Below are positions 44,484 to 53,856 of a stretch of DNA of 64,000 bases, piece by piece. Position 1 is the first letter of the stretch; each line of letters starts with the position of its first letter. This stretch comes from Andreprevotia sp. IGB-42 (GTDB taxonomy: Bacteria; Pseudomonadota; Gammaproteobacteria; Burkholderiales; Chitinibacteraceae): the NCBI RefSeq assembly GCF_009848685.1, contig NZ_WXTX01000001.1, positions 558,001 to 622,000 on the forward strand. Direction: 5' to 3'. A model generated the notes under the pieces. The model saw only the letters and a list, made by a program, of their open reading frames with translations, was not told where the DNA came from and ran no database searches. The position numbers were made by a program, and so were the translations under genes.

Positions 44484-45131
44484 TCAGTTCGCTGCCGGCG
44501 CAGTCAGGCCGGCGACGAGGAATGGCATCAGCATGCGCGACACCTGCATGGGGTCGCGCGCATTGGTCTTGGGTTGTTCCATGAACAGGCGCAGCACGTT
44601 GTTGCCGGCAAAGGCGCTGAACATGGCGCTGGTCAGGAAGTGGAAGCGCCAGTGCACTTCCGTTTCCGACAGATGCGGCAATGCCTTCTGCAACGCGGCG
44701 GCGTAGCGGCGCACCACTTCGCCATAGCGGCGCGGCATGCTTTCCTTCAGGATGGGGTGTGGCTCCACGTAGGCGCGTGCCAGCAGCTTCACGAAGGTCA
44801 ACCCGCCCAGCGCCGGGTCTGACCCAAGCTGCAGCGCAGACTTGATGAAGGCATCGACGATATCCTCTGCGCCGGGGGCGGTTTTCTCCCGCTCCAGCGC
44901 ATCGATATTGGCAATGGTGAGCTTGGCAAACGGCTCGGTACGGCGCTCGAATACCGCGCGGTACAGGCCGTCCTTGGAGCCGAAGTAATAATTGACGGCA
45001 GCAATGTTCACGGCAGCCGACTGCGTGATCAAACGCATCGACGTGCCATCGAAACCGTGTTCCACAAACAGGATTTCCGCCGCATCAAGGATGCGTACGG
45101 ATGTCTCCTGGGCCTTGGCTGATTCCGCCAT
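44484..45131 (-). CDS. TetR-family regulator of fatty-acid degradation, PsrA/FadR-like
   Basis: A 215-residue repressor. Residues ~8-55 are the TetR helix-turn-helix ('ILDAAEILFVEHGFDGTSMRLI', 'AVNIAAVNYYFGSKDGLYRAVF'). The remainder is a ligand-binding helical domain, probably sensing acyl-CoA. It is the first gene of a unit with fadE. A perfect TTCAAAC-N4-GTTTGAA palindrome 46 bp upstream resembles the PsrA operator of pseudomonads (GAAAC-N2-4-GTTTC-like). The ATG at 45131 has GGAG at good spacing. The name PsrA-like rests on context and operator rather than on alignment. Confidence 0.85.
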   Translation of the reverse strand: MAESAKAQETSVRILDAAEILFVEHGFDGTSMRLITQSAAVNIAAVNYYFGSKDGLYRAVFERRTEPFAKLTIANIDALEREKTAPGAEDIVDAFIKSALQLGSDPALGGLTFVKLLARAYVEPHPILKESMPRRYGEVVRRYAAALQKALPHLSETEVHWRFHFLTSAMFSAFAGNNVLRLFMEQPKTNARDPMQVSRMLMPFLVAGLTAPAAN

Positions 45132-45176
45132 CGCTTTCTCCAGCGTGCTGCACGGGATGTGCTGCACTATTCACAT

Positions 45177-45194
45177 TCAAACGTATGTTTGAAA
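45177..45194. promoter_or_regulatory. Perfect palindrome upstream of the TetR-fadE unit (operator candidate)
   Basis: TTCAAACGTATGTTTGAA: 7-bp arms with no mismatch around GTAT. The form CAAAC-N4-GTTTG fits the known PsrA-type consensus. The position suits autorepression of the regulator and control of fadE. Confidence 0.65.
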
Positions 45195-45516
45195 CTATAG
45201 CAGCGCGATTACATGCGTCAAGTAGGTGTTGACCCGGATTCGTGCAATTAACCTGCAATACGCCCCAAAACAGGGCTGAACGGCAGTTGTTGCGGTCTGG
45301 CGCGATGCCGCAGCGGCCGGTTTCGCCTCATGCGATGACCAGCCTGCCGAGCACCCCATCAGCGATCTGCGACAGCCCGGCACGCCGCCGACAGCGCGCA
45401 TGCCGTACTCATATCGCCTACATGCGCCGACTAGGCAGCCCGCGCGCAACGCGGCAGGATGCGCTAGAAAGATCACAGCCCCGACGATCACAACCGACTG
45501 CGCACAGGAAACCCCC
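45195..45516. other. Intergenic region between the TetR gene and proX
   Basis: About 320 bp without a supported gene. It must contain the proXWV promoter. I could not identify a convincing -35/-10 pair or riboswitch. The in-frame upward extension of proX to 45400 lacks a ribosome site and precedes the signal peptide, so I treat it as non-coding. Confidence 0.5.
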
Positions 45517-46548
45517 ATGACCCTGCCCCGCCCCCTCGCCTGCATCGCCTTGCTGGCCAGCCTGGCCGTTAGCGCCCCCGCCTGGGCCACCGAGGCTCCC
45601 TGGTGCAAGGCCGGCAAGCCAGTGAAACTGGGCGGGCTCAACTGGGAAAGCGGCGCGCTGCTCACCGAGCTGATCAGGACGGTGCTGGAACAGGGTTATG
45701 GCTGTCAGACCGAAACCGTGCCGGGCAATACCGTCACGCTGGAAAACGCGCTCGCCAGCAACGATATCCAGATCATTGCCGAAGAATGGGTAGGCCGCAG
45801 CGAGGCCTGGAACAAGGCAGCATCCGCCGGCAAGGTCAAGGCGGTGGGCAAGGTGATCGTGGGCGCAACCGAAGGCTGGTACGTGCCCGACTACGTGATC
45901 AACGGCGATGCCAAACGCGGCATCAAGGCAGCAGCCCCCAAGCTGAAGGCCGTCAGCGACCTGCCCGGCCATATCGCACTATTCAGGGATGCGGAGGAAC
46001 CTGCCAAGGGCCGCTTCCTCAACTGCCCCACCGGCTGGACTTGCGAAGGCGTCAATAGCCAGAAGCTCAAGGCGTACAAGCTGGAAGGCAGCTACGTGAA
46101 CTTCCGCCCGGGCACCGGGGCCGCGCTGGATGCGGAAATCAGCTCTGCCTACCAGCGTGGCAAGCCCATCCTGTTCTATTACTGGGCGCCTACCGCGCTG
46201 ATGGGCAAGTACAAGTTCATCAAGCTGCAGGAGCCGGCGTACAACGAAGCGTGCTTCAAGACGCTGGCCAACAAGGATCATCCAAGCCCATGCGGTTCCG
46301 CCGCGCCGGAAGCGTTGATCCAGACCGCACTATCGAAGCCGCTGGCCGATGGCGACCCGGCACTGACGGCATTCCTGACCCGCTTCAACGTGCCGATTGA
46401 ACGCTTGAACCAGTCATTGGCCCACATGGCAGACAACAAGCTCGATGCCGCGGCCGAGGCCAAGCTGTTCTTTGCCGCGCAGCCCAAGGTCTGGCAGGCC
46501 TGGGTACCGGCGGATGTAGCGGCCAAACTCAAGGCGGCACCGAAATAA
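45517..46548 (+). CDS. proX: Glycine betaine/choline-type ABC transporter, periplasmic binding protein
   Basis: A 343-residue periplasmic protein. Signal peptide: residues 1-24 (ending PAWA). The mature domain has the OpuAC/ProX pattern: 'VKLGGLNWESGALLTELIRTVLEQGYG', 'TVPGNTVTLENALASNDIQIIAEEW', 'GWYVPDYVI' and 'GKPILFYYWAPTAL'. The aromatic residues in these stretches would form the quaternary-amine cage. Four cysteines in the second half could form disulfides. An AGGAA site precedes the ATG. It is followed after 3 bp by the permease. The exact substrate (betaine, proline betaine, choline) is uncertain. Confidence 0.9.
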   Translation: MTLPRPLACIALLASLAVSAPAWATEAPWCKAGKPVKLGGLNWESGALLTELIRTVLEQGYGCQTETVPGNTVTLENALASNDIQIIAEEWVGRSEAWNKAASAGKVKAVGKVIVGATEGWYVPDYVINGDAKRGIKAAAPKLKAVSDLPGHIALFRDAEEPAKGRFLNCPTGWTCEGVNSQKLKAYKLEGSYVNFRPGTGAALDAEISSAYQRGKPILFYYWAPTALMGKYKFIKLQEPAYNEACFKTLANKDHPSPCGSAAPEALIQTALSKPLADGDPALTAFLTRFNVPIERLNQSLAHMADNKLDAAAEAKLFFAAQPKVWQAWVPADVAAKLKAAPK

Positions 46549-46551
46549 CGC

Positions 46552-47457
46552 ATGTCGATTTTCCTGCCGGTCTCGATCAAGGACAGCACCAACCGCGCCA
46601 TCGAGTTCATCGTGATCCGCTTTGGCGATGCGCTGCATGCGTTCAACGATGCAGTGCTGCAATGGGCGCTGCTGCCGCTGGAAAAACTGCTGCGCGGCGC
46701 GCCGCCGTGGCTGGTGCTGCTGCTGATTGCGCTACTGGCATTGCATGCCACCCGCCGCATCACGCACGCGCTGTGGATGACTGCCGCGTGCTACCTGATC
46801 GGCTGCTTCGGCCTGTGGGACATGCTGATGCAGACACTGGCGCTGGTGCTGGTGGCCACGCTGCTGACGGTGCTGATCGGCCTGCCGGCCGGCGTGCTGG
46901 TATCGCAATCGGCCCGTGCCCGCAAAGTGCTGCTGCCGGTGCTGGACGTGATGCAGACGCTGCCGCCCTTCGTGTACCTGATTCCGGCGGTGATGCTGTT
47001 CGGCCTCGGCAAGGTGCCTGCCATCCTGGCAACCGTTATCTATGCCGTGTGCCCGCTGATCCGGCTGACCGATCTGGGCATACGCCAGGTGGATCACGAT
47101 GTGACCGAGGCTGCCTGGTCGTTCGGCACCACGCGCTGGCAGCTGTTGCTGGGTGTGCAGTTACCACTGGCTTTGCCCTCCATCATGGCCGGCCTCAACC
47201 AGACGGTGATGATGGCGCTGGCCATGGTGGTGATTGCCTCGATGATCGGTGCACGCGGGCTGGGCGAAGAGGTACTGGCCGGCATCCAGACGCTGGACGT
47301 GGGCAAGGGCTTGCAGGCAGGCCTGGCCATCGTGCTGCTGGCCATCGTCATCGACCGCATCACCCAGGCCTATGGCAAACCACGCCGGCTGCGCAGCATA
47401 AATGGTGAAAACCGGGATAGTGAAAAGCGTGAATCCGATGCAGCCGGCCAGCATTGA
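46552..47457 (+). CDS. proW: Glycine betaine/proline-type ABC transporter permease
   Basis: A 301-residue inner-membrane permease with about six or seven helices. The EAA loop that contacts the ATPase is 'VDHDVTEAAWSFGTTRWQLLLGVQLP' near residues 180-205. The segment 'GLPAGVLVSQSARARKVLLPVLDVMQTLPPFVYLIPAV' is the classic ProW/OpuAB core. Its last ~55 bases overlap the start assigned to the ATPase gene. Confidence 0.92.
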   Translation: MSIFLPVSIKDSTNRAIEFIVIRFGDALHAFNDAVLQWALLPLEKLLRGAPPWLVLLLIALLALHATRRITHALWMTAACYLIGCFGLWDMLMQTLALVLVATLLTVLIGLPAGVLVSQSARARKVLLPVLDVMQTLPPFVYLIPAVMLFGLGKVPAILATVIYAVCPLIRLTDLGIRQVDHDVTEAAWSFGTTRWQLLLGVQLPLALPSIMAGLNQTVMMALAMVVIASMIGARGLGEEVLAGIQTLDVGKGLQAGLAIVLLAIVIDRITQAYGKPRRLRSINGENRDSEKRESDAAGQH

Positions 47458-48250
47458 AGCGCGCCACCTGTACAAGCTGTATGGCGGTGATGCCGCTGCC
47501 GCGTTGCGCCTGCTGCAACAGGGGGCGGACAAAGCCACCGTGCAGCAGCAGACCGGCAGCCAGGTGGGGCTGAACGATGTATCGCTCAGCATTCCGGCAG
47601 GCGGCACTTATGTGATCATGGGTTTATCCGGCTCGGGCAAATCCACGCTGGTGCGCCATTTCAACCGGCTGATCGACCCCAGCGCCGGGCAGATCCTGCT
47701 CGACGGGGCAGACATCCTGCAACTGGGCGCCGCCGGGCTGCGTGAGCTGCGCCGCCGCAAGATCAGCATGGTGTTCCAGGGCTTCGGCCTGCTGCCGCAC
47801 CAGAGCGTGGAAGCCAATGTGGCGTATGGCCTGCTCACACGCGGCGAGCGCAAGGCCGATGCAATGGCCAAGGCCCAGCACTGGCTGGCGCGCGTGGGGC
47901 TGGATGGCTACGGCGCGCGCTACCCGGATGAATTATCCGGCGGCATGCGCCAGCGCGTGGGGCTGGCGCGCGCGCTGGCGATGGATACCGATATCCTGCT
48001 GATGGATGAACCGTTCTCCGCGCTTGACCCGCTCACCCGCCACGACATGCAGGCGCTGTTGCTGTCGTTGCAGCAGGAATTGCACAAAACCATCGTCTTC
48101 ATCACCCATGATGTGGACGAGGCATTCCGGCTGGGCCACCGCATTGCCATGCTGCGCGATGGCCGGCTGGTGCAGGAAGCCACACCCGAAGCATTGCGTA
48201 GTGCACCAGCCGATGATTACGTGGCGCGCTTCATCACCGCGCAGGCATGA
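47402..48250 (+). CDS. proV: Glycine betaine/proline-type ABC transporter ATP-binding protein
   Basis: A 282-residue ATPase. The N-terminal 'ARHLYKLYGGDAAAALRLLQQGADKATVQQQTG' is a ProV hallmark. Walker A 'GLSGSGKST', signature 'LSGGMRQR', Walker B 'ILLMDEPF' and the H-loop 'ITHDVDEA' are intact. It ends shortly after the nucleotide-binding domain, so the C-terminal CBS pair that senses ionic strength in full-length ProV/OpuAA (~400 residues) is absent. The start is uncertain: ATG at 47402 (56-bp overlap with proW) or ATG at 47438. Confidence 0.9.
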   Translation: MVKTGIVKSVNPMQPASIEARHLYKLYGGDAAAALRLLQQGADKATVQQQTGSQVGLNDVSLSIPAGGTYVIMGLSGSGKSTLVRHFNRLIDPSAGQILLDGADILQLGAAGLRELRRRKISMVFQGFGLLPHQSVEANVAYGLLTRGERKADAMAKAQHWLARVGLDGYGARYPDELSGGMRQRVGLARALAMDTDILLMDEPFSALDPLTRHDMQALLLSLQQELHKTIVFITHDVDEAFRLGHRIAMLRDGRLVQEATPEALRSAPADDYVARFITAQA

Positions 48251-48340
48251 ATGCAACCGAATGTGCCGCAGCCACCGCAAGCGCTTCATTTCCTTTAGAA
48301 TTAGCGGTTTCGTATTCAATACGCGCGCGTGCCCAACACC

Positions 48341-50962
48341 ATGAAAACCGCCGAGATTCGCCAGAAATTCCTCGACTTCTTTGCCTCCAAGCAGCACCAG
48401 ATCGTTGCCTCCAGCCCGCTGGTTCCCAACAACGACCCCACCATCATGTTTACCGTGGCCGGCATGGTGCAGTTCAAGGACTGTTTCCTGGGCTTCGACA
48501 AGCGCAGCTATACCCGTGCCACCACCAGCCAGAAATGCCTGCGCGCTGGCGGCAAGCACAACGACCTGGAAAACGTCGGCTACACCGCGCGCCACCACAC
48601 CTTCTTTGAAATGCTGGGCAACTTCAGCTTTGGCGATTACTTCAAGCGCGATGCCATCACCTTTGCGTGGGAGTTCCTCACCAGCCCGCAATGGCTGAAC
48701 CTGCCCAAAGAAAAGCTGATGGTGACCGTCTACGCATCGGACGACGAAGCGTACGACATCTGGCACAAGGAAGTGGGCGTTGACGCGGACAAGATCGTGC
48801 GCATTGGCGACAACAAGGGCGCACCGTACGCATCCGACAACTTCTGGACCATGGGCGATACCGGCCCGTGTGGCCCGTGCACCGAAATCTTCTATGACCA
48901 CGGCCCTTCCGTTGCCGGCGGCCCCCCGGGCAGCCCGGATGAAGACGGCGACCGCTTCATGGAAATCTGGAACAACGTGTTCATGCAGTTCAACCGGGAT
49001 GAAACCGGCACGCTGCACCCGTTGCCCAAACCATCGGTCGATACCGGCATGGGGCTGGAACGCCTGTCCACCGTACTGCAGGGCGTGAAATCCAACTACG
49101 AAACCGACCTGCTCTCCGGCCTTGTCAAAGCCGCCGCGCGTGAAACCGGCGTGCCGTACAGCCAGGACGTGCCGTCGCTGAAGGTGATTGCCGACCATAT
49201 CCGTGCCTGTGCCTTCCTGGTGGCCGATGGCGTGCTGCCATCGAACGAAGGCCGCGGCTACGTGCTGCGCCGCATCGTGCGCCGCGCGGTACGCCATGGC
49301 TACAAGCTGGGCCAGAAAGGCGTGTTCTTCCACAAGCTGGTGGCTGACCTTGCAGCACTGATGGGCGACGCCTACCCGCAGCTGATCGACAGCCAGGACC
49401 GCATTACCGAGGCATTGCGCGCGGAAGAAGAACAGTTTGCCCGCACGCTGGATATCGGCATGGCACTGCTGGAAAAATCGCTGGAAGGCGGCAAGAAAGT
49501 ACTAGATGGCAAGACTGCGTTCACGCTGCACAGCACCTACGGCTTCCCGATCGACCTGACCGCGGACATCTGCCGCGAGCGCGATCTGGAGCTGGACATG
49601 GCCGGCTACGAGCGCGAACTGAAGGAAGAACAGGAACGCGGCCGCGCCGCCGGCACCTTCAAGATGACAGCGGGTTTGGCGTACGACGGCGATGCCAGCT
49701 GCTTCCACGGCTACACCGAAACCACGCGTGCCGGCACCGTGATTGCGCTGTACAAGGGCAACGAGCAGGTACAGCAGCTGAACGCCGGCGATGAAGGCGT
49801 GGTGGTGCTCGATCACACGCCGTTCTATGCCGAATCCGGCGGCCAGGCGGGCGATACCGGCAGCATCAGTGCCGCAGCCGGCAACTTCGCGGTCAGCGAT
49901 ACGCAAAAGGTGAAGGCAGACGTGTTCGGCCACCAGGGCCGCGTTGCCAGCGGCACGCTGAAAGTGGGCGACGCGGTGACCGCCAGCATCGACCTCGACA
50001 AGCGCCAAGCCACGCAGCGCAACCACTCGGCCACGCACTTGCTGCACGCCGCATTGCGCGAAGTACTGGGCACGCACGTGGAGCAGAAAGGCTCGCTGGT
50101 TACCTTCGAGCGTACGCGTTTCGACTTCAGCCACCCCAAGGCGCTGAGCAGCGAGGAAATCCGCCAGATCGAAGCGCTGGTCAACCATGTGGTGATGCAG
50201 AACTACCCGGTGGACGTGGGCCTGATGAGCTACGACGACGCCATCAAGGCCGGCGCCATGGCGCTGTTCGGCGAGAAATACGGCGATGAAGTGCGTGTGC
50301 TGAAAATGGGCGATTTCTCCACCGAACTGTGCGGTGGCACGCACGTCAGCCGCACCGGCGACATCGGCCTGTTCAAGATCATTACCGAAGGCGGTGTTGC
50401 CGCCGGCATCCGCCGCGTGGAAGCCACCACCGGCGAGGGCGCACTGGCACTGGTGCAGGCGCAGGAAGCCGAGCTCAAAGCCGCCACCGAGCTGGCACAG
50501 GCCCAGCCGGGTGACCTGCTGGGCAAGCTGGAAAAGCTGCAGGCCGACCTGAAAGCAGCGCAGAAGGAAGCACAGGCGCTCAAGGGCCAGCTGGCGCTGG
50601 GCCGCGTCGATGAGTTCCTGGTCAAGCAAACCAGCATCAACGGCGTGAACGTGGTGGTTGCGTTGCTGGAAGGCCTGGATGGCGCCACCGTGCGCGACAT
50701 GAGCGACAAGCTGATGGACCGCCTGGGCAACGGCATTGCCGTGCTGGCCAGCAATGGCGACGGCAAGGCCAGCATCATCGCCCGCGTGGCCAAGGACCTG
50801 ACCGGCAAGGTCAAGGCGGGTGATCTGGTCAACTTTGTGGCCCAGCAAGTGGGTGGCAAGGGCGGCGGCCGCCCGGACATGGCCCAAGCCGGCGGTACCC
50901 AGCCGGAAAACCTGCAGTCCGCGCTGCAAAGCGTGGCGGGCTGGCTGGGCGAGAAGCTTTGA
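48341..50962 (+). CDS. alaS: Alanine--tRNA ligase
   Basis: An 873-residue class II aminoacyl-tRNA synthetase. It opens '[22 protein letters not shown]'. The catalytic core includes '[20 protein letters not shown]' (motif 2) near residue 90. The editing domain has the zinc-binding '[17 protein letters not shown]' near 565 and '[15 protein letters not shown]' near 667. The C-terminal domain has a coiled coil ('[20 protein letters not shown]') and ends '..[17 protein letters not shown]'. I chose the ATG at 48341; a GTG at 48329 would add four residues. It is followed by a strong terminator. Confidence 0.97.
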   Translation: MKTAEIRQKFLDFFASKQHQIVASSPLVPNNDPTIMFTVAGMVQFKDCFLGFDKRSYTRATTSQKCLRAGGKHNDLENVGYTARHHTFFEMLGNFSFGDYFKRDAITFAWEFLTSPQWLNLPKEKLMVTVYASDDEAYDIWHKEVGVDADKIVRIGDNKGAPYASDNFWTMGDTGPCGPCTEIFYDHGPSVAGGPPGSPDEDGDRFMEIWNNVFMQFNRDETGTLHPLPKPSVDTGMGLERLSTVLQGVKSNYETDLLSGLVKAAARETGVPYSQDVPSLKVIADHIRACAFLVADGVLPSNEGRGYVLRRIVRRAVRHGYKLGQKGVFFHKLVADLAALMGDAYPQLIDSQDRITEALRAEEEQFARTLDIGMALLEKSLEGGKKVLDGKTAFTLHSTYGFPIDLTADICRERDLELDMAGYERELKEEQERGRAAGTFKMTAGLAYDGDASCFHGYTETTRAGTVIALYKGNEQVQQLNAGDEGVVVLDHTPFYAESGGQAGDTGSISAAAGNFAVSDTQKVKADVFGHQGRVASGTLKVGDAVTASIDLDKRQATQRNHSATHLLHAALREVLGTHVEQKGSLVTFERTRFDFSHPKALSSEEIRQIEALVNHVVMQNYPVDVGLMSYDDAIKAGAMALFGEKYGDEVRVLKMGDFSTELCGGTHVSRTGDIGLFKIITEGGVAAGIRRVEATTGEGALALVQAQEAELKAATELAQAQPGDLLGKLEKLQADLKAAQKEAQALKGQLALGRVDEFLVKQTSINGVNVVVALLEGLDGATVRDMSDKLMDRLGNGIAVLASNGDGKASIIARVAKDLTGKVKAGDLVNFVAQQVGGKGGGRPDMAQAGGTQPENLQSALQSVAGWLGEKL

Positions 50963-50984
50963 TCCGCCGGACCTGCATCACCGG

Positions 50985-51011
50985 AAACACCCGCGCAAGC
51001 GGGTGTTTTTC
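50985..51011 (+). terminator. Terminator of alaS
   Basis: AACACCCGC-GCAA-GCGGGTGTT followed by TTT, 23 bp after the alaS stop. Confidence 0.9.
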
Positions 51012-51159
51012 TTTGTGGCAACGCCCGTCAGGGTAAGCGTGCATAAACCCGGGCCCGCAACGCGGCTTATACTGCGTCGGGCAGCGCCTGCCGCAAGTAC
51101 AACCGCCCTGCCCCGGCCTGACTTGGTCCCGCCAACTGCACCGCACGGAGACATACCGC

Positions 51160-52587
51160 ATGGAGAGCACGCCGCCCCCGCAACCCGCCGCCAACAACAT
51201 GCTGATCTGGCTGGTTGCCATCGGTTTCTTCATGCAGACGCTGGACAGCACCATCGTCAACACCGCGCTGCCCAGCATGGCGGCGGCGCTGGGGGAAAGC
51301 CCGCTGCGCATGCAGTCGGTGGTGATTTCGTATGCGCTGACCGTGGCGCTGCTGATTCCTGCATCCGGCTGGCTGGCAGACAAGTTCGGCACCCGCAAGA
51401 TCTTCTTTGGCGCCATCCTGCTGTTCACGCTGGGCTCGCTGCTGTGTGCATTGTCCGGCACGCTCACCCAACTGGTAGCCTCTCGCGTGCTACAAGGCAT
51501 CGGCGGTGCAATGCTGTTGCCGGTGGGCCGGCTGGCGGTGTTGCGCGCGGTACCGCGTGATCGCTTCCTGGACGCGATGAGCATGATCGCTATTCCCGGC
51601 ATGCTCGGGCCACTGGTGGGGCCGACGCTGGGCGGCTGGCTGGTGGAGGCAGCGTCGTGGCACTGGATTTTCCTGATCAATATCCCGGTGGGCGTTGTCG
51701 GCTGCATTGCCACCTTCCGCCTGATGCCCGATTTCCGTGCGGCCGAGCACACGCGCTTCGATGCCACCGGCTTCATCCTGCTGGCGGCCGGCATGCTGAT
51801 GCTCACCTTGTCGCTGGAAGGCCTGGCGGAGCTGGGCATGCAGCAGGCCACGGTGGCAGTGCTGCTGGTATTTGGCCTGGTGGCGATCGCCGCGTACTGG
51901 CTGCACGCCACGCGGGTGCCCGCCCCCCTTTTTCCACCCAGCCTGTTCCGCACGCACAGCTACGCGGTGGGCTTGCTGGGCAATCTCTTTGCACGGCTGG
52001 GCATTGGTGCCATGCCCTTGCTGCTGCCGCTGTTGCTGCAGGTGTCTTTCGGCTTTTCGCCATTCCAGGCCGGCATGTCGATGATCCCGATGGTGCTGGC
52101 GGGCATGGTGACGCGTCAGTTGGTGTCGCCATCGGTCAAGCACTGGGGCTACCGCAATGTACTGGTGGCCAACACCATCTTGCTGGGCGTGCTGATCGCC
52201 AGCTTTGCGCTGCTCACCCCTACCACGCCCGCGTGGTTGCGCGTGGCGATGTTCGCAGCATTCGGCGCAGCCAACGCGGTGCAGTTCACCGCGATGAACA
52301 CGCTGGCACTCAAGGACCTTGATCCGGCGCAGGCCAGCAGCGGCAACGGGCTGCTATCGGTGATCATGCAACTGGCGATGGCGCTGGGCGTGGCCGCTGG
52401 CGCGGCGGTGCTGGGGCTGTTTTCCCACCACTACAACATACCGCATGGCTCCGGCAGCACGCTGCAGGCATTCCATGCCACCTTCATCTGCGTCGGGGTG
52501 ATGACGGCGGCGGCTTCCGGCATTTTCTTCCAGTTGGCGAGTGATACGTCCCGGCAGTGCCCGCGTACGCAGAGTGATGTGGAATAG
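51160..52587 (+). CDS. MFS multidrug transporter, DHA2 (14-helix) family, MdtD-like
   Basis: A 475-residue inner-membrane exporter with about 14 hydrophobic segments. The motifs 'MQTLDSTIVNTALPSMA' (motif D1) and 'GWLADKFGTRKIFFGAI' (motif A), then 'SRVLQGIGGAMLLPVGRLAVL' (motif B) and 'GMLGPLVGPTLGGWLVE' (motif C), are in the order typical of drug:H+ antiporters. Closest in pattern to E. coli MdtD. GGAG precedes the ATG. No adjacent regulator or membrane-fusion protein is present, so the substrate is unknown. Confidence 0.9.
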   Translation: MESTPPPQPAANNMLIWLVAIGFFMQTLDSTIVNTALPSMAAALGESPLRMQSVVISYALTVALLIPASGWLADKFGTRKIFFGAILLFTLGSLLCALSGTLTQLVASRVLQGIGGAMLLPVGRLAVLRAVPRDRFLDAMSMIAIPGMLGPLVGPTLGGWLVEAASWHWIFLINIPVGVVGCIATFRLMPDFRAAEHTRFDATGFILLAAGMLMLTLSLEGLAELGMQQATVAVLLVFGLVAIAAYWLHATRVPAPLFPPSLFRTHSYAVGLLGNLFARLGIGAMPLLLPLLLQVSFGFSPFQAGMSMIPMVLAGMVTRQLVSPSVKHWGYRNVLVANTILLGVLIASFALLTPTTPAWLRVAMFAAFGAANAVQFTAMNTLALKDLDPAQASSGNGLLSVIMQLAMALGVAAGAAVLGLFSHHYNIPHGSGSTLQAFHATFICVGVMTAAASGIFFQLASDTSRQCPRTQSDVE

Positions 52588-52890
52588 GTGTCTGCGGCGG
52601 CAGCATATGGCGGCGCAACAGCAGATTGGAGAAATCAAGAAGCATCAAACCTTGCACGGCGGCATCCGGTCCTGCTCAAGCCAGTTTCTGGTCGTCAGCA
52701 CGCAGACCGGCGGTTGTTGCCCGATGCCCCGCCTGCACTGCCCACAACCGGTAGCACGCACTTGTTATATCACCACCGCAAGTGCATGACAGGCAGCGCA
52801 AGGCTGTTTACGATCTGCTGGCGAGGGCTGGTGCGGCGCTGATGAGCGCCCCGCCGGGCCCGCTACACCATCCAGCAGGAACGCCACACC
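52588..52890. other. Gene-free stretch between the DHA2 transporter and SDR genes
   Basis: About 300 bp in which I find no supported gene, repeat or hairpin. The only useful signal is an AGGAA ribosome site near 52879 for the downstream gene. Confidence 0.5.
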
Positions 52891-53667
52891 ATGCACCTGG
52901 GCTTGCAAGGCAAGAATGTATTGATTACCGGCGGCAGCAAAGGGATCGGCCTTGCCTGCGCGCGGCTGTTTGTTGCCGAGGGCGCCCGCGTTGCGCTGGT
53001 GGGCAGGTCTGCGGCCAGCCTTGATGCCGCCAGCTCAGCGCTTGGCGCTGCCTATACCGTGGCCGCAGACCTGCGTGATGCCGATGCGGCAGCCAGTATG
53101 GTTATCCAAATGGAAGCGCAATTTGGCCCCATCGACATCCTGGTGAACAGCGCCGGCGCGGCGCAGCGCACCAACGCGGAAGCGCTCTCCCCGCAGGCCT
53201 GGCGGGAGGCGATGGACGCCAAGTATTTCAGCTACATCAATGTGATCGATCCGGTGATCAAGCTGATGGCGGAGCGCGGGCGGGGTTGCATCGTCAACAT
53301 CATCGGCAAAGGCGGAAAAATCCCGACGCCAACCCATATTGCCGGCGGCGCCGCCAATGCGGCGCTGATGCTGGCCACCGCTGGCCTTGGCCATGCCTAT
53401 GCGGTACACGGGGTACGGGTGCTGGGCGTCAGCCCCGGTACCACCCACACCGAGCGCGTTACCGCCAATGTGCGCGCACAAGCCGACCGGGCCGGCATCA
53501 GCGTGGAAGAGGCCTACGCGCGCATGGTGGAAGATCTGCCGCTTGGCCGCCCAGCCGAGCCGGAAGAAATTGCCGACATCGTGGTGTTTGCCGCATCGGA
53601 GCGCAGCCGTTATCTGACCGGTACGACGATCACGGTGGATGGTGCGGCCTCGCCCACCGTGGTTTGA
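52891..53667 (+). CDS. SDR-fold oxidoreductase with atypical active site
   Basis: A 258-residue Rossmann-fold protein. The cofactor motif T-G-G-S-K-G-I-G (residues 13-20) and 'ILVNSAGAA' (83-91) mark a classical short-chain dehydrogenase. The active-site block is altered: where S..YxxxK is expected, the sequence reads 'NIIGKGGKIPTPTHIAGGAA', giving His149 for Tyr and Gly153 for Lys. The C-terminal 'DIVVFAASERSRYLTGTTITVDG' is normal. It may therefore use a different chemistry or act as a binding or regulatory protein. I do not know the substrate. Confidence 0.88.
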   Translation: MHLGLQGKNVLITGGSKGIGLACARLFVAEGARVALVGRSAASLDAASSALGAAYTVAADLRDADAAASMVIQMEAQFGPIDILVNSAGAAQRTNAEALSPQAWREAMDAKYFSYINVIDPVIKLMAERGRGCIVNIIGKGGKIPTPTHIAGGAANAALMLATAGLGHAYAVHGVRVLGVSPGTTHTERVTANVRAQADRAGISVEEAYARMVEDLPLGRPAEPEEIADIVVFAASERSRYLTGTTITVDGAASPTVV

Positions 53668-53856
53668 GAACCTGTTTACGCTAGCGCCGGGGTGAAAAGC
53701 AGCGCGTGGACAGACTTTGAATGATCGATAGCTGATCACCGGCATGCGCATCCGGCGGCCATCCGGGAAGGACGGGCCAGCAAAATCGCGCCAACCCCGG
53801 TAAAGTGGGCAGCTACCCGTTCCCGCCAGCATGCACTGCCGTGCTGACCCGCCGTG

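Noticed and set aside
41943-44822. 959-codon open frame on the plus strand
   Set aside because: It lies antisense to fadE, whose domains are continuous and intact. The translation is His/Gln/Arg-rich with no recognisable domain, as expected for the shadow of a GC-rich gene.
45400-45516. N-terminal extension of ProX
   Set aside because: It would place a basic, non-hydrophobic segment before a good signal peptide and lacks a ribosome site; the ATG at 45517 has AGGAA.
52588-52890. Possible small gene between the DHA2 transporter and the SDR
   Set aside because: Short frames exist, but none combines a ribosome site with a plausible protein composition.
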